Below, in pieces: positions 39,300 through 50,061 of a DNA stretch of 64,000 nucleotides. A program made the position numbers and the translations under genes. Numbering within the stretch: the stretch's first letter is position 1; the number at the start of each line of letters is the position of its first letter. The notes beneath the pieces were generated by a model, which made no database searches, was not told the origin of the DNA, and saw only the letters and a program-made list of their open reading frames with translations. Origin of the DNA: Torymus aiolomorphi (Eukaryota > Arthropoda > Insecta > Hymenoptera > Torymidae); the NCBI GenBank assembly GCA_036365515.1, contig CM070873.1, forward strand, positions 82,657,948 through 82,721,947, read 5' to 3'.

Positions 39300-40160
39300 T
39301 TCATTTCTTTTTTAGAAAAAATAATTATTTTCCAAAAACGAATTTTGAGAAATCAAGAATTTCATAAAAATGTGAAATATCTATGGTCACAACAGTCAGA
39401 TTTTTTTGGGCAAAGAAATCAATTCTTAGATATAAAAAAGCTACCTTTCTGCCAAATTTTAAAACGATTCAATGACTTTTATTCCTGCTAACGTAAACGA
39501 AAGAAAGCACACGTGTTTTCAAAAATAATTTTTTTCTCAAGAAAAAAATCGAGAAATCTCTTGAAATTTTAGCACAATGTTATGCTCGATAAGTGTAATA
39601 AGTGGTACAAATTTTGAGTCAATTAATCGAATATTCTTTTTAGAAATGCAATATTAAGAAACTTATAAAAAATTTTTAACATCAAATATCTTTGGTCACA
39701 ACAATCAGATTCTTTTGGGCAAATAACTCGATTCTAAAATATAAAGAAGCTACCTTTCTGACAAATTTCAAAACAATTCATTGACCTGTACTCCTGTTGT
39801 CGTAAACAAAAGAAAACGCACTTCTTATCGAAAATAATTTCTTTCTCGAAAAAAAAATCGGAAAATCTCTTAAAATTTCAACATAATGTTGTACTCGATA
39901 AGTGTAATAAGTGGTAAAAATGTTGAGTCTATCAATCGAATATTCTTTTTAAAAATACAAATATAAGAAATTTAGAAAAAATTTTTAACCTAAAATATCT
40001 GTGGTCACAACAGTCAGATTTTTTTGGCCAAAGAACTCGATTCTTAGATATAAAAAAAGCTACTTCTCTGCCAAATTTCAAAATGATTCATTGACTTATA
40101 CTCCTGTTATCGTAAACGAAAGGAAACTCATTAAAAATATTACTTATGTCGACTGCAATT
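39300..40160. repeat. Tandem array inside the gamma cluster, period 309 bp
   Basis: The phrase GGTCACAAC(A)(G/A)TCAGATT starts at 39385, 39694 and 40003, exactly 309 bp apart. The intervening CTCGATAAGTGTAATAAGTGG recurs in step. A partial fourth unit resumes at 40432 after the nested hairpin. One related unit is present at 18050-18360. Confidence 0.85.
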
Positions 40161-40164
40161 TACT

Positions 40165-40431
40165 ATCAACTGATAAGAATTTTTCCATCGGTCTTACAGT
40201 CTTACAAATTAAATTAAAATAATAAAATAATTAAACGTTGGGCAATTTGGTGGTGGGGGGCAGTCAGATGGTCCTTTGCTAACAAAGTTTTTTCCAGGAT
40301 TTAATTAAGTTTTTATTTCAGATTCTGCGGGGGTGATTATAAACAAGGGCAATCTGACTGCCATAAATATTAATTATTTTAATTTAATTTGTAAGACTGT
40401 AAGACTGATGGAAAAATTCTTATCAGTTGAT
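40165..40431. mobile_element. Hairpin MITE nested in the gamma tandem array
   Basis: The ends ATCAACTGATAAGAATTTTTC and GAAAAATTCTTATCAGTTGAT are exact inverses. The arms continue for about 58 bp (TTACAGTCTTACAAATTAAA) around a GC-richer core. It interrupts the 309 bp repeat, so it inserted after the array formed. Confidence 0.85.
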
Positions 40432-41215
40432 TGAAAGGAAACGCACTTATATTCAAAAATAATTTTTTTTTTCTCAGAAACAAATCAACATAACCTCTTG
40501 AAATTTGAACATAATGTTGTACTCGATAAGTGTAATAAGTGGTAAAAATTTTGAATGGATAAATGAAAAAGTTTTTGAGACATTAATTAAAGAATTATAA
40601 ACCATATTTTCATTACTAACAAATGACAGGCTAAAGATAATTTAAATATTAAAAAAAGAAATTGTAGGTAATTTAGCGGTCTTTTAAGAAAAATTTATTA
40701 TATTAAGTAATACTGGCTGTAATGAATTAAAAAATCAAAAAAACGAAAAATTCAAAATCGTTTTTTAGTTATAAAACAAAAGAAACTTGATAAAATCAAA
40801 AAGTAGGTTATGCTCTCTTTGTTCTTCTCCGAAACGAAGAGAATAAGCTTTGTCCTATGTAAATCGGTCCATCGGTTGAAAAGTTATCGCCTGTACACAC
40901 ACACACGCATACGCACACGCACACGCCCGCACACACACACACACAAACACACACACGATTTTATCACCAAAAGCCGTAAAACATGTTTTTGAACATTTTT
41001 TGTTTCAAAAATTTTTTTCACCGTTATAAAGCTTCCGCTGTGAGGAAGCAAAAAGATATATGAGGTTAAAAATTTTTAAACACACACACGCACACATACA
41101 GACATTTTTTAAAAATAGTATATTTTGACTCCAAATGACTCGAAACATCTTTCTAATATGTTATCTCGAAAACTTTTTTTCAGCGTCACAAAACTTCCTC
41201 TATGAGGAAGCAATA

Positions 41216-41739
41216 GCTAACTTACGGTTAACATTTCTACCAGGATAACAATAAAACTGGTCACACACAGTCGGAATTTTAATAATAATATCAAATACAA
41301 TTTACATACAATACAATCAGTGGCGTAACGGTCGCGTACGAGCCGCGATCGTCTATGAACACGTTGTAAATTATATATTATATGCAATAAACCCAATTAA
41401 CTTTACATAGACTTCACATTAATTTATTAAATGAAAGACATTGATAGTTTTATTTAGTACCAACATAATCATCAACTTATATTAGCTCTATAAATGAAAA
41501 AAAACTTATTAGGTTTGATTTATTTAATCTGTTCTTCAATCTTTCATTTCCCAGTTCCTAAATGAACTAATATTATAAATACACTTACCTATTATATAAA
41601 AATATGTTATCAGGAATTTGAACACATTCGGAACATCAAACGATGAAAGATTAATTAAAATGTTGGTCCATCCTCTAAATTATTCAATCGAAACATTAAA
41701 CTATTTGCAAGGGAACAGAATTGAAATGACGGAGAAAGA
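41216..41739. other. Unannotated AT-rich DNA
   Basis: No gene recognised. Confidence 0.35.
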
Positions 41740-42060
41740 GCGAATGTCGAAGCAGCGCACGCATGAAACGGATGGAGAATTTAACGACTTCGCGTGTACG
41801 CGTATACAATGGCGCGCGAACAAACTGCGTGCATTTGTGTGTATGTGTGGCTGTGCATGGGTATGGGCTCGCGGAAAATCAATGCCGAAACATTCACCAG
41901 AGCTATTGGGACTTTATTGGGTTGACCTGTCGCGATTGTCCGGCAGCGCGCGCGGCGGCTCGTAAAAGTACCGACGCCTCCCCCCGCCCCTCCCGCCCAA
42001 CCCCTGCCCCACTAGAAAACCCGAACATGCCCACGCATTGAATTTTCTCGCGCACGATGC
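41740..42060. other. GC-rich island
   Basis: CpG-rich block with a C-rich stretch (41970-42015). Two overlapping plus-strand open frames (115 and 92 codons) show no domain and end in low-complexity Pro/Ser sequence. I read it as regulatory or untranslated rather than coding. Confidence 0.3.
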
Positions 42061-42129
42061 GATAAAAATGCAACCTGCATGTATGGAGGGAGGAGTGCGG
42101 CAGTTTTTAAATTGTATCCGTTGATCTTC

Positions 42130-42600
42130 GGTTTTATCAACGTTGGTTTATCCAAAAGTCTACGCTAATAGTTCATGACTGTAGACGAGTGGCGCCACAA
42201 CGTCATATCATTGAAACTCATGCACGAATATGAATAAAATTTGAAATTTTGTTGAATGAGCTTACGTTTAATTAATAAATAATCCTTTTTTTTATTTTTG
42301 CAATGAGTATGGATTATTTAAATTAAAAAAGGATTATGTCAGTCACATAAACTATGAGCGTAGACTTTTGGATAAACCAACGCTGTTTACTACCCAACTT
42401 TCTGAGTCTGGATCTTTATCAATGACGCAAACACTACTGTAAATATTTACACCCCCTTTGCTGATATGAACACTATGTTGCAATCACTGATTGGTATTAA
42501 AATACGAGCGTACAATATAGCAATATTAAACAATATAAAAAATCTTTTAACTACTATGCAATCATATTTTGTTAAATAATAACGTTTTTTTAATTAAAAA
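42130..42600 (-). repeat. Repeat family epsilon, copy 1 (inverted relative to copy 2)
   Basis: The reverse complement of this block matches 56100-56630, including AACTACTATGCAATCATATTT, GGATCTTTATCAATGACG, GGTTTATCCAAAAGTCTACGC and GACGAGTGGCGCCACAACG. Within it, 42138-42388 forms its own hairpin (the GGTTTATCCAAAAGTCTACGC arms). Confidence 0.8.
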
Positions 42601-42762
42601 ATACATAGTTATCAAAATTGAGAAAGAATAATAAAAAATAGTGATGTGTTGGTAACTATATAATTTTTTTATATAAGCTTTGACTTTTCGTAAATATCTG
42701 AATAAATTCTTATGAATTTTAGGAATAAAAAGAAGGCATTATAGTTATATAATTAAAATAAT

Positions 42763-42900
42763 TTTCGCCCACGTAAAGTGCGTAGGTTCTATAAAGTTTT
42801 GTAAGAGTATGTGAGCTATTGGGCCTCTTGGGCGTTAAGTAGTACTTTATGCCCGCTGGCTGAATAATTTTGAAGTTACAACGTGGGCGTAAAATTTAAT
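42763..42900. mobile_element. Hairpin MITE
   Basis: The ends TTTTCGCCCACGTAAA and TTACAACGTGGGCGTAAAA are inverted, 138 bp overall, non-coding. Confidence 0.65.
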
Positions 42901-42956
42901 TTTACACGCGAGCTACGAAAATTTCTATTATGTCAGTCAAGTTAGCTTATGGCCGG

Positions 42957-43135
42957 TACTTGACTACAATAAATTGATTTCAGTACTTTCTTATATTTAA
43001 TTTGTATAGAAGGATGAAGAAATTTGAATACATTTCTGAGAACAGCCATACAGTTGTTTCGGAAAGTAGCTTGCATTACTTGACTATCGATAATTGATTT
43101 CACAACTTTCATTTGTTTAATTTACAGTGAACAAT
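42957..43135. repeat. Two-copy diverged tandem repeat, period about 120 bp
   Basis: TACTTGACTAC(A)ATAAATTGATTTCA followed by ACTTTCTTATATTTAATTT recurs about 120 bp later with substitutions. Confidence 0.6.
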
Positions 43136-43242
43136 TTGAATGTACTTACATATAATTTGTTCAGCATACATTAACTCAAAGAAGTAAAAGACTTTTTTAC
43201 TAGTATTTATTTGATTTCTTTAAAAAATCATAATAGTACATT

Positions 43243-43352
43243 TCGACACGGGTGCGGAAGGTGATTATTTAGCTCATGTGACGTTTTTCGCACGAGCGAA
43301 GCGAGTGAGAAAAGTCACATGAGCTAAAAATCTTCTTACGCACCAGTTTCGA
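43243..43352. mobile_element. Hairpin MITE with GAGCGAAGCGAG loop
   Basis: TTCGACACGGGTGCGGAAG pairs with CTTACGCACCAGTTTCGAA, and TTAGCTCATGTGAC pairs with GTCACATGAGCTAA. The loop holds CGCACGAGCGAAGCGAGTGAG, a phrase also found near the ends of other repeats in this window. Confidence 0.8.
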
Positions 43353-43522
43353 ACCGTATTTTATACCACGAGAGCCGAATAATCATATTAAAGTTATGAT
43401 TTTGAGGTTAGAGTGGTATAAATATTATTTCATAGATTATACAGAAAAAACTTGTGTACTTGCCTTATTTTATACTTTCGTAGAAAGTTTTTTAACAATA
43501 TTATTATTTGTTTAAAATTGAG

Positions 43523-43665
43523 CATCTAATTAAGCGATCGAGATTCGTTCGGTTTTCGAGCGTTTTTGCGAGTTATCTCGAAATCTCGAATCGATCTCGA
43601 AACTCGAAAGAAATCGAGAAACAGCGAAGAAAGGGCGTGCGTAGCGCGCCAAATTAACGCTAGTT
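43523..43665 (-). repeat. Dispersed repeat family delta, copy 2
   Basis: Reverse complement of the block at 20921-21088. It ends exactly where the following foldback begins, so one probably inserted next to or into the other. Confidence 0.75.
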
Positions 43666-44789
43666 GTGTAAAAATTTCTGAAAGAAATCATTGATCTGAA
43701 CGAAGTTCTGGCGAGTTGAACAGAAAATTACATTAAGCTTTCCTTTTTCGAAAAAAGAAAACAGTTTATTGGGATTTTTTATAAAACTAATAAAGATGAA
43801 AATTTGGTCTTCACAGAAAAATGACTATTTCAATTCTTTACATGCCCATGCTTTAAAAAACGAGATTTGCTCAATTTTCAAATTCGGATCTTGGTTATTC
43901 GTATGCTGAAAAATTGTAACGTGAAGTATTTTTTACTCGAAATAAAAAAATAATTTTAAATTTAGAAAAAAAAAATGAATATTGAATCAAATGTTATTGT
44001 TACGAGTGAGCTATCGCAACTTTTAATAATAAAAAGTAACGGACCGTGGGATTGAACCAGAGCCGCTGACTCGCGAGTCAGAAACACTACCAACAAGCCA
44101 CCACCGCCACCGCTCGGCTTTCTGCTAATCGGCGTCATATTGTAATCGGAAGCCTTGCTTGTTTCGTTCTTTGATATTCGTGTGTGTACCGACACGTAAC
44201 ATTATATAATTGAATATTTGGTTCCTTTCTTGAATAATTTTGTGATAAGAAATATTTAAAAAATATGATGATATTTTCATTATTGGCATTTTAAGGTCAC
44301 GAACTAACATAAGTTTAAGAAACTTAAATAGCAATTTATTAATAATTTACTTCAAAATATACCATTGAAAAGAGGGCAAAGCATTTATTAGTCATTAATA
44401 AATGCTTTGCCACCTTTCCAATGGTATATTTTAAGTAAATTATTAATAAATTGCGATTTATTATTAACTTAAATCGCTCTCTAAATTTAAAATTAGTTTT
44501 TTATTTCGAGTAAAAAATACTTCACGTTGCAATTTTTCAGCATACGAATAACCAAGATCCGAATTTGAAAATTAAACAAATCTCATTTTTTAAAGTATAG
44601 GCATGTAAAGAATTGAAATGGACATTTTTCTGTGAAGAAATCAAATTTTCATCTTTATTAGTTTTATAAAAAATCCCAATAAACTGTTTTTTTTTTTTTT
44701 TTTTCGAAAAAGAAAAGTTTAATGTAATTTTCTGTTCAACTCGCCAGAACTTCATTCAGATCAACTATTTCTTTCAGAAATTTTTACAC
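43666..44789. mobile_element. Foldback, 1.1 kb, with an insertion in its left arm
   Basis: Outer arms GTGTAAAAATTTCTGAAAGAAAT pair at both ends, and the match continues through CTGGCGAGTTGAACAGAAAAT and beyond. The arms meet in a nearly perfect central palindrome at about 44312-44475 (AAGCATTTATTA/TAATAAATGCTT). The right arm is continuous, but the left arm is interrupted from about 43970 to 44311 by unrelated DNA containing a tRNA-like sequence. Confidence 0.8.
43970..44125 (-). mobile_element. tRNA-derived SINE-like insertion
   Basis: The minus strand reads TGGCTTGTTGGTAGTG (box A-like), CTGACTCGCGAGTCAG (an anticodon-arm-like hairpin) and GGTTCAATCCCACGG (box B-like) in tRNA order and spacing. 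The acceptor ends do not pair, so it is not a functional tRNA gene. An AT-rich tail follows to a run of A on the plus strand (43967-43976). It lies within the DNA that interrupts the foldback arm. The 5' limit is uncertain; the interrupting DNA extends to about 44311. Confidence 0.6.
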
Positions 44790-45895
44790 CATAAATTTTG
44801 GAGTATTAGGAATATTATAAACCATAGCGGAATAATATAGATTTTTATTGAACCAAATAGCGAATTTTAACGTTGTATTAGCTATAAGACGAAAATAGTG
44901 ACAAGTTGTTCAAAATTTGATAGTCATTAAATATCATAAATATAAAGAGCTGTGCAAAATTTCAGAGGCTTAACGGGAATGGTTGTGGAATCATTGCAAT
45001 TCAAATTTTTCATTAGCCTTATGGGAATTTGCAAATTAGTGTCATAGCTTTGGAAGTTTGTGCAATCGTCAATGTATGTTAGATAAAAAAGTTCCATTTT
45101 CAAAAATTTCCCCTTCGAGAATATTTTCTGAAATATAGCATAAAAACTGTGAAATAAGGCGTACAGTCATATCAAAAAGTGAAGAAAATAAGCATTAAAC
45201 TGTACTAAAATCGATATAAAATTTTCTTCACAGTTCTAAAAAACATTTTACATATTTGTTTACTCTTAGTACTGTAGAATATTACTGTTTTTGTCGAATT
45301 ATACGACCAAAATATTTGTCTTAAATTTTTTAATGAGACCTTACGGCCAATATAACCTTAAAACAATTTTTTTTAACGGAGTGTGCGAAACTAGCCTTTT
45401 CGTGCCTGTTTTGCGTGCGCGAAGTAGCTATTTCACACACGGCGTGCGCGAAGTACGCGCATGAGCAGATCAATTTACTTCGCGCACGCTTCTCGTAGAA
45501 GCGTGCGGAAAGTAAGTATACCGCCTCCCGCGCTCTGCTTTCTCTCGCTTCGCTCGAGCGACAAACTTCACCCTCATCAAGTATGTACATAATCAATGTT
45601 CTCCGAGTGTCACTCACTTCGTTAAAAAAAATAAAGTTCGATACACATGGGTGAAGCGGGTGATTGTTACACGGGTGGTTTTGTTGCTCTCACTTCGCTC
45701 GCGCGAATCACTCACTTCGCATACTTGTATCGAAATTTTTTTTATTATCGCTATTTTAAACCTGTATTTTCAAATGCAAAAGTTGTGTAACGAATTTTCG
45801 AATTTTGCGATTTGATTCGAACTACTATATTCTTAAACGTCTAAGGAAGTTTTTTGGAAAATTCTAGTACTCTATGCATTGTTGCTAAATAGAAT
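44790..45895. other. Unannotated DNA with a GCGTGCGCGAAGT patch
   Basis: Between 45380 and 45560 there are several GCGTGCGCGAAGTA-type phrases and an inverted pair CTTCTCGTAGAAG. The region 45650-45740 contains CTCACTTCGCTCGCGCGA. These look like decayed hairpin repeats. No coding exon recognised. Confidence 0.4.
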
Positions 45896-45897
45896 TT

Positions 45898-46073
45898 TTC
45901 GTGATTGTTACGATAAATGCTGTTGAAGGCCGCACGCCACAGTACAAGTGTTACGACGTGCGCACAACACGATCACGAAAAATTGTACAACACATAAATT
46001 ACTGAAAAATTTCGTACATTTTATGTACCATAGCGCGCGGCCTTCAACAGCATTTATCGTAACAATCACGAAA
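45898..46073. mobile_element. Hairpin MITE just upstream of the protease promoter
   Basis: TTTCGTGATTGTTACGATAAA and TTTATCGTAACAATCACGAAA are exact inverses, and pairing extends through TGCTGTTGAAGGCCGC. It is 176 bp and ends about 105 bp before the TATA box, so it may influence the gene. Confidence 0.85.
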
Positions 46074-46177
46074 TAACTAAGCTAATGATAGCACGAAAGA
46101 AATAGTTGACTCCAACACTTGTGTTTATTTTATTTTTAATTTATAATTCTATTAATGATCATTTGATAAGAACGGTG

Positions 46178-46210
46178 TATATAAGGAAGATTTTTTTTTC
46201 ATTTTCACTT
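46178..46210 (+). promoter_or_regulatory. Core promoter of the protease gene (TATA box and initiator)
   Basis: TATATAAG at 46178-46185 is followed 29 bp later by a TTCACTT initiator-like site (A at 46207). This is the usual TATA-to-start distance in arthropod genes. The predicted leader would be only about 13 bases before the ATG at 46220. Confidence 0.6.
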
Positions 46211-46219
46211 ATTGCTGTC

Positions 46220-47800
46220 ATGAAGGTTTTGTGTATTTTGTTGTGCGTCGTTTTCGCGAGCGGCTTCTATATAGGTAAAAGAGATTTTAAATAGTATTTT
46301 TGTTGATTGAAATAAATTTTTCAATTACATATAAATTTCAATTTTTAAAAGATAACAATGAAACACGTGAAGATAAAATTGTTGGAGGAGATTACGCTAC
46401 AATAGAAGGTACACCATATCAGGTAAATAACTAAATTTTGTAACATTCATTCCTTTGCAGCAATTTCTTTAATGTAACTGGTTAAAAAATTAATAGATTA
46501 TTTGATAGATTTATTAATAGATTTATTTATTAATAGATTGTTGAATAAAATAGTTCATGAACGATATTAATAGATGTATTTGCTTTATCGCATTATATAT
46601 TGAATAAATTTCATACAAAACCGTTTATAGAAATTTAAAAGTTTATTTAAATAATTCAAGAAGATGTTGAATCTGATTAAAGCTCCTTATATCTTGTATA
46701 TCAACATAATAATTTCAATATAAATCTTTAAGCCCATAGCTCTCAGGATGAAAGTATTTAAATTTGTTTTTAGGCTAGCTTGTTTTGGTTAAGAGTAGAC
46801 CAAGTATGCGGCGCAACTATTATACATGAATCTTGGGTTATAACTGCTGCCCACTGTGCCGAGTAAGATTTCATTTAATTTTTATAATTACATTAAGTAT
46901 TTCTATATAATAGAACTTATTACAAAAAATAAATTAATCTCTTCATTGCAAAATAGAAATCAATTGTATAATATATCAGTACGAACTGGCAGTAGATACA
47001 GAAAAATTTTAGGTAAAGTACACAGCGTTGAGAGAATTATAGTACATGATGATTATGTAACCAACAGCAAACACGACGACATTGCTTTAATCAAGGTAAT
47101 TAATTATGTTTATTTTACCCGTGAATTACTTAGAAAGGATTTAGTATAGATATAATATCATTATTCATGACAATGTTAATATTTCAATGTGTGTAATAAT
47201 AGTTTTATATAACTTCGAAACTTGTTAAATAAATTTCAGTACAAATTTTAATTTTTGATTTAGAACTAAGAACTTGTGACTAACACGTATATTTTCATTA
47301 TATTTTTCATCCAGCTAGCAAATCCTATTAAATTTAATAATAAACAACAACCTATAGAACTTGCAAAGCCACGCGATATTCCTATAGAAGGTGAATGGAT
47401 GCGAATTTCTGGTTTTGGACAGATAGGGGTAAGTTCTTATCCCTCACAGAGAAAGGTTTTCTTTTTTTCTAGAATTTCTTTAGTTAATTTAATTAACTAT
47501 TTTTAGCTACATACGGAGAAAAGTGATGTTTTGAAGGCTGCATACATACCTGTAAGGAATCAAGAATATTGTGAAAATGTTTATGAGCCACATGTCATAA
47601 CAAAGAATATGTTTTGTGCGGGCAATGGAGACGCTGATGCGTGCTTTGGCGATTCTGGTGGACCTGGTGTTATTCATGGTAAACTCTATGGAATCATTAG
47701 CTTTGGTAAAGATTGTAGATCGACAATATATCCTGGAGTGTTTAGTAGGATGCACAAATACCATGGTTGGATTGAAGAAAAAACTGGACTCAGATTCTAA
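46220..47800 (+). CDS. Secreted trypsin-like serine protease, six exons, intact
   Basis: Exons: 46220-46274, 46352-46422, 46774-46862, 46957-47095, 47315-47428 and 47507-47800, all GT-AG, joining to 253 codons without a stop. Residues 1-15 form a signal peptide (MKVLCILLCVVFASG). A short propeptide ends at Lys27, before IVGG (28-31), the activation site of trypsin-fold zymogens. The catalytic triad is complete: His69 (TAAHC), Asp113 (DDIAL) and Ser206 (GDSGGP). Asp200 sits six residues before Ser206 (position 189 in chymotrypsin numbering), with Gly223 and Gly233 in the pocket, so cleavage after Lys/Arg is expected. Six cysteines allow the three core disulfides. Likely a secreted digestive, haemolymph or venom enzyme; the sequence cannot say which. 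It starts a run of three related copies. Confidence 0.9.
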
Positions 47801-47846
47801 ATGTAAACCTCACTTAGTACAAAGAATACTTGTTTTACGTGATAAA

Positions 47847-47870
47847 AATAAAATTTTGAACATAAATAAA
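47847..47870 (+). terminator. Poly(A) signals of the protease gene
   Basis: AATAAA occurs at 47847-47852 and 47865-47870, 46 to 70 bp after the stop codon, giving a very short 3' UTR. Confidence 0.6.
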
Positions 47871-47884
47871 GAAAAAATTAAGCT

Positions 47885-48175
47885 TGATTCTTCCGGCTAT
47901 TTTTCGACAGCCATGACCAGAGACCTGCACCAGCACCTTGTTGAGACCCTAGTATTTCCATGCTTTAACTATGCCTGCCCTGTGTCCACCATCTGGACAA
48001 GACACGTGTGGAGAAGCTCGAAAAGGCTCTTAACCTACTTCGCACGAGCTAATGCCTCCTTATTCAAACGCACAGTGCGAGCAGCGCTTTTCGTGCGAGA
48101 AATGTCGCTGACTGGGCCAAGGGCGTCAGAGACGAGAGCTTGCGGACGTTGCTGCTCTATCAACCGCTGGGGCCC
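47885..48175 (+). pseudogene. Non-LTR retrotransposon reverse-transcriptase C-terminal fragment
   Basis: One frame reads LVETLVFPCFNYACP and the next reads HLDKTRVEKLEKALNLLRTS, then ADWAKGVRDESLRTLLLY. This follows the thumb-region pattern of Jockey/I-type reverse transcriptases (LVxxLVFPHxDY followed by KLExALNxxxR). At least one frameshift and in-frame damage are present, and nothing upstream continues it. It begins within 20 bp of the protease poly(A) signals. Confidence 0.55.
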
Positions 48176-48179
48176 GGTG

Positions 48180-48195
48180 CCCCCCCCCCCCCCCC
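48180..48195. repeat. Poly(C) run
   Basis: Sixteen consecutive C residues, an unusual homopolymer for this AT-rich DNA. Confidence 0.95.
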
Positions 48196-48434
48196 GCGTC
48201 AGCGACTTTAAGCGAGAGAACTTTCGCTTGCTCCGCCTAAATTGTTCTTTTTTTTGTTTCTATTATGATTTTATTTTGTCTGTGAAACTCGTTTCTCTCG
48301 TCTGTAAGGCACTTATCAAGTAACGACAGATTTAGATCCGTAGTGCGGGAATATAATGTGTATATAACATGGACTGCTCCACACTACCTTATCAAGTAAT
48401 CACTTTAATCGGTCAGTTAGTGTATTCTAGCATT

Positions 48435-48726
48435 CACTGAAAAACATTTGAGAGAGCGGGTCTTCCACTTGAGAAAGACGCTGCGCCAAAGACGGGTAGA
48501 GTTGCGCGACGTTATTTTGGGGTAAAATTTCTCCCAAAACAGGCGACTGAGTGTACCGTTGCCAAGGGAAACGGCTAGTAGATGGCGCGCGAAACTCTCA
48601 TAAACCGCGCATAAACATCCGTTAGGGGTAATTATTCTCCCAAAATTGGGCGAGACGTTATGCAAAGCGCGGGTAGAGCTACACTGCCAGTATTGGTACG
48701 TTCCTTCTCCCTGATGTTTTTCAGTG
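48435..48726. mobile_element. Non-autonomous element with CACTGAAAAACAT ends
   Basis: CACTGAAAAACAT and ATGTTTTTCAGTG are exact inverses 292 bp apart. The interior has two related GG(T)AA...TCTCCCAAAA phrases and is GC-richer than its surroundings. No open frame of note. Confidence 0.75.
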
Positions 48727-49206
48727 TTATTGTTTATTTATTTACTTTATTTGTTCTTATCTACCGGATTGTAATAGAAGGGTTCTAATTTATCACATGA
48801 ATGAATGCATGGATATATGATTAAGTGTGGATATTTTCTTTTACGTATTAATCTGCATCGTACTGATTGACTAGAGAAGTATTTCTCTATCATTTATCAT
48901 TGAATTAACTAATTTTTCGGAATATTTTATGTACCATTTTGACAGCGATACACATGTATGTGTATCGACAATGCATATTACCATGATTGTAATAGTTTTG
49001 TAAATACTGAAATAAAAAACTATGATATTTAGCTTATCGTAATTTTTTCCTTACACTAATCCTGGCTTGATATAAACCGATTTCAATAACTCTTAGTAAT
49101 ATTTGTGTTCACCTAATATTATTTGACCTTATGCTAATGTCCATAAAATGGAACGTATAAAGAAAAAATATAGGTCTAATAATCTTAGAAGTCTTTTTTC
49201 GTCACA
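48727..49206. other. Spacer upstream of the second protease copy
   Basis: AT-rich. TATAAAGA at 49156 lies 51 bp before the lost start codon, in the position of the TATA box of the intact gene. Confidence 0.5.
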
Positions 49207-50061
49207 ATAAAGGTTCTTTACTTTTTGTCGTGTTTAGTTTACGCAAACGGCTTTTACATCAGTAAGATTACAATTGCAAATCATGGAGAACTTGAATTAT
49301 TGAGAGTTGCCTATTTCTATAAAATTACTTTGAAAAATTTTAGTGTTTTGTTTATTTAATTGATAGAAATTATCAGTTTTAAAGAATAGCATTATTATAT
49401 ACTTACTGAAAATAAATGTAAATTGATTAACCTGCTTTCTATGATACAGATGATAATGGGACAACCAAAGATAAAATTGTTGGAGGAGACTATACGGAAA
49501 TCGAATATGCGCCCTATCAAGTATTGTTTTTAATAAAAACATGAATTAATAAACTCAGAAAAAGGTATTCAAAAGGTGTTTCTATATGCGGTGCATCAAT
49601 CATTGCAGAATCTTGGATTCTCTCAGCTGCGCATTACATGCGTTTCATCGAAAAGTATTTATTATTAAACACCATTTCTTCTAATTTATATTTATGAAGC
49701 GCAATCATTATATAATTTTATTTTTTTCTATGACAGAAACAAAAAAGGTTTGGGGGTGTGCGTAGGCACTACAGAATTGGTAAACGTAGGTAAGAGAATA
49801 ACTGTCCAAGACATGAGTGTACATCCTCATTATAATCATGAAAATTTCGACAATGATATTGCACTTTTAAGGGTAAATCCAATTGTATTATATATTTTTC
49901 ATGTAATAAAATAATAATTTTCGAACCATGTTTGTGAACATTATGTTTTTTACAGTTAAAAAGTAAGATTAACTATTGCTCTAAAAAAACAATTCCTCTC
50001 GCTGGACCTGATGATACTTCAGAAAGTGGAAAATTGATGCATATTACGGGTTTTGGCATCA
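49207..50061 (+). pseudogene. Broken serine protease paralogue, copy 2 (no final exon)
   Basis: Recognisable exons are 49207-49261 (55 bp), 49450-49520 (71 bp), about 49553-49655, 49737-49872 and 49956-50061. The first two have exactly the lengths of the intact gene's exons 1 and 2. The start codon is ATA, not ATG. The intron before exon 3 is only about 32 bp and that exon has lost bases, shifting the frame. The Cys after the catalytic His is Tyr (AAHY, 49635). The His and the NDIAL Asp are present, but the final exon with GDSGG and the S1 pocket is absent downstream. Splice sites are otherwise well kept, so decay is fairly recent. Confidence 0.85.

Larger units (their letters stand above)
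38441..41215. mobile_element. Microsatellite-hairpin (gamma) element cluster
   Basis: This is a compound of gamma-family pieces. The block 38450-38700 is the reverse complement of 24520-24740. A palindrome CTTCCTCATAGAGGAAG lies at 38708, a GT tract at 38829-38892, and a match to 13146-13560 follows. Then comes a three-unit 309 bp tandem array, a nested hairpin at 40165-40431, and a CA tract (40896-40955). It ends with hairpins GCTTCCGCTGTGAGGAAGC (41031) and CTTCCTCTATGAGGAAG (41193). The head-to-head arrangement with GT at one end and CA at the other suggests two copies in inverted orientation. It is non-coding. Confidence 0.65.

Noticed and set aside
41618..42041. Plus-strand frames of 115 and 92 codons
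   Set aside because: No domain, low-complexity tail, no acceptor or donor pair that fits.
44030..44115. Functional tRNA gene on the minus strand
   Set aside because: Box A- and box B-like words and an anticodon-like hairpin are present, but the acceptor ends do not pair and the context is an insertion, so a SINE is more likely.
47616..48323. 235-codon plus-strand open frame, the second longest in the window
   Set aside because: It reads the last protease exon in the wrong frame and then runs through a retrotransposon fragment and the poly(C) tract.
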